A stretch of 64,000 nucleotides of DNA from Paralvinella palmiformis (lineage: Eukaryota; Annelida; Polychaeta; Terebellida; Alvinellidae), in contig JAODUP010000839.1 in assembly GCA_025642065.1 (NCBI GenBank), positions 331,001 to 395,000 on the forward strand, read 5' to 3'. Below the pieces are notes generated by a model, which ran no database searches, had not been told where the DNA came from, and saw nothing but the letters and a program-made list of their open reading frames with translations. Positions 62,393-64,000 of the stretch are shown here, piece after piece. The translations under genes were made by a program, and so were the position numbers. The stretch's first letter is position 1. Each line of letters begins with the position of its first letter.

Positions 62393-62434
<42 letters not shown>

Positions 62435-62640
62435 GAGTAAGGCAAATATTTACTGCTTAAAGCTATCTCATACTTAGCACCTGTACTATAACCAAAGACA
62501 AGAATATAAGAATTCATTATTGCAAATTGACAAATATGAATATCATATTTAGATTATAATTTCAGCACCATAAGATGTAGATTGTCAGACCTTAACGGGG
62601 GAACTATAAAACTGGTATAATCATCTTTATATGGATCTTC
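61060..62640. other. intergenic, no gene seen
   Basis: AT-rich with long (AC)n and (AC)n(AT)n tracts at 62127-62190 and 62359-62434. A 32-codon minus-strand frame at about 61265-61165 (MHQEWVKYMMATFIKW) ends in a stop and has no partner exon. Confidence 0.35.
62127..62190. repeat. (AC)n microsatellite
   Basis: About 62 bp of pure AC. Confidence 0.95.
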
Positions 62641-62740
62641 AATATGCAGAGAGGTATATTTGGGAATATGGCAGACTTTCGTTTTATATTTTGTGGACGG
62701 AGTTTGGAATCATGATGTGTCCTTATTTCCTTTTATTCAG

Positions 62741-62966
62741 AAGAGCACACTGCATATATTTTTCAATGGGATAACGCCATTGTTCAGAAAATCCACTGTA
62801 CCAGCAGTTTCTTCTATGACACCGAATCCATATTCCAAAGTTCTAAGAGGCTCAGTGTTTAGGCACATTAGCAGCACATTAAACCTAAGACAGATGAAAG
62901 TAGGTACTAAAGGTACAGCTTATTTTCAGTTAACAAATGGCTATCTATGGTGGAAAACACAGACGG
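62741..62966 (+). CDS. orphan internal exon candidate
   Basis: Preceded by a good acceptor (CCTTATTTCCTTTTATTCAG) and followed by GG|GTATGT at 62967. It encodes 75 codons plus one base (starts KSTLHIFFNG; ends YFQLTNGYLWWKTQT), phase 0 in and phase 1 out. The frame is also open upstream to 62660. Composition is protein-like, but I do not recognise the sequence and found no adjoining exon on this strand. It could belong to a gene extending to the right, or be chance. Confidence 0.3.
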
Positions 62967-63218
62967 GTATGTATAACTTGTCACTTTTGATTTCACTAAC
63001 ATACGCTGTAGCAGTTACAGCTTTATTGTAGGTAGAGGAACAGAGTATTTGAGTGCTGTTTGAAGAAGACATCACCCCATAACAATACATTGTGCGTCAC
63101 TGTGTTTCCGATTTTGACATATCCGTGGCATACCCATCACTGCAGACACCCAATTGGTTCAATAGAAACAGTCAGCTTTTTAAAGTAAATCTGGCAAAAC
63201 ATTGGGGTGTAAGAACAC

Positions 63219-63333
63219 TGGGTTCTCTGTACATTGGGCTGTCTGTGCACTGGGCTCTGTATATTGGGCTGTCCGAACATTGGGCTCTCTGTACACTGGG
63301 CTCTCTGTACATTGGGCTGTCCGAACAATGGCA
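63219..63333. repeat. 16-bp minisatellite (ATTGGGCTCTCTGTAC)n
   Basis: About seven units alternating CTCTCTGTAC and CTGTCCGAAC endings; ATTGGGCTGTCCGAAC recurs 48 bp apart (63263 and 63311). Because 16 is not a multiple of three, all frames stay open with shifting peptide repeats, which explains the overlapping open frames here. A 69-codon frame from ATG 63344 to the stop at 63552 follows, not recognised. Confidence 0.88.
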
Positions 63334-63849
63334 AATCGCAACATGGAGCTGAATCCCATTTCACAAGAATGGCAATTTGTTTTATTAGTTACAGATTACC
63401 ACAAGAGTGTACAACTCTTATACACAGACATCATGCCAACTGTGGGGAAGCATCCAGTTACAAAAATCACCAATCAGAAGAATACACCTCTGTTAAAAGG
63501 TTCATTTCAGAAGTGGTCTCTTAAGACAGGGTTTATTGTATTTCAGTCATGAACATGGATACACTGGAACAAGGACATCAGAATACCTGGACAATATTTA
63601 ACAAAGCATTCATTTATATGGCCTTCCTAATTTCTGCCACATGATGTCACTTATCAAAGTGACCACACACACACACGCACACACACTGTGACTATCCGTT
63701 TCCTTCAATAATACATTTATAATACAATTGGAATATGATCCATTATCTGATATTTACAGATGATATATTAATACTAATACATGACACGACGAAATCATCA
63801 TTTGTCCATTATTAGAAAAGTGTGTAGCTATCAGAATAGATCAAATTGT

Positions 63850-63850
63850 A

Positions 63851-63882
<32 letters not shown>
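63850..63882. repeat. (TA)n microsatellite
   Basis: Short AT run near the right edge; nothing else is seen from 63560 to the end. Confidence 0.9.
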
Positions 63883-63884
<2 letters not shown>

Positions 63885-64000
63885 CTATTTACTCTAATAA
63901 TTTACAGTGAAATCATAATCTATTTATGGTGGTAATTAAGTGTTTATCGAAATTGTTTTGCCGCATACTTATTACCGAAGACATATCACAAACTGCAACA

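Overview
The window is animal nuclear DNA: AT-rich, full of dinucleotide microsatellites, with genes split into small exons by GT-AG introns and with many retroelement and SINE copies. The exon content (a SUEL lectin / CUB-like / sushi membrane protein family, plus LINE and tRNA-SINE repeats) suggests a lophotrochozoan, most likely a mollusc. That placement is inference. There is no operon, CRISPR array, rRNA gene or genuine tRNA gene; the only tRNA-like sequences are SINE heads.

Layout. (1) 558-2402 and 8958-13919 (+): two tandem paralogues of a type I membrane protein. The second is complete: signal peptide, SUEL lectin domain, CUB-like domain, sushi/CCP domain, stem, one membrane helix, and a short tail ending in a conserved YNSI motif that fits the ITIM pattern. 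The first enters the window at its CUB-like exon. Between them lie decayed LINEs and microsatellites, and three SINEs sit in one intron of the second gene. (2) 13920-23238: mostly intergenic, with a LINE endonuclease fragment, a full SINE with target-site duplications, a TATA-plus-signal-peptide exon candidate at 19549-19888, and the probable long 3' UTR of the next gene. (3) 23239-34234 (-): dynactin subunit 2 (DCTN2, dynamitin), 13 coding exons, 407 codons, apparently intact. (4) 34235-43075: repeat-rich spacer between two divergent housekeeping genes, holding several SINEs, a LINE tail and a 1.36 kb terminal-inverted-repeat element. (5) 43076-59990 (+): PMS1, the MutL homologue with an HMG box, 16 coding exons, 982 codons, apparently intact. 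(6) 59991-64000: PMS1 3' end and sparse, mostly non-coding sequence with one plausible orphan exon and a 16-bp minisatellite.

The two housekeeping genes act in unrelated pathways: dynein-dynactin cargo transport and DNA mismatch repair. The least familiar material is the receptor pair: each extracellular domain is its own phase 1-1 exon and the C-terminal tyrosine motif is kept in both copies. The other novelty is in the repeats: at least two tRNA-derived SINE families with clear target-site duplications, one SINE nested in another, an inverted pair of AATTGGAATT-type MITEs inside PMS1, and TIR elements built from short repeated motifs.
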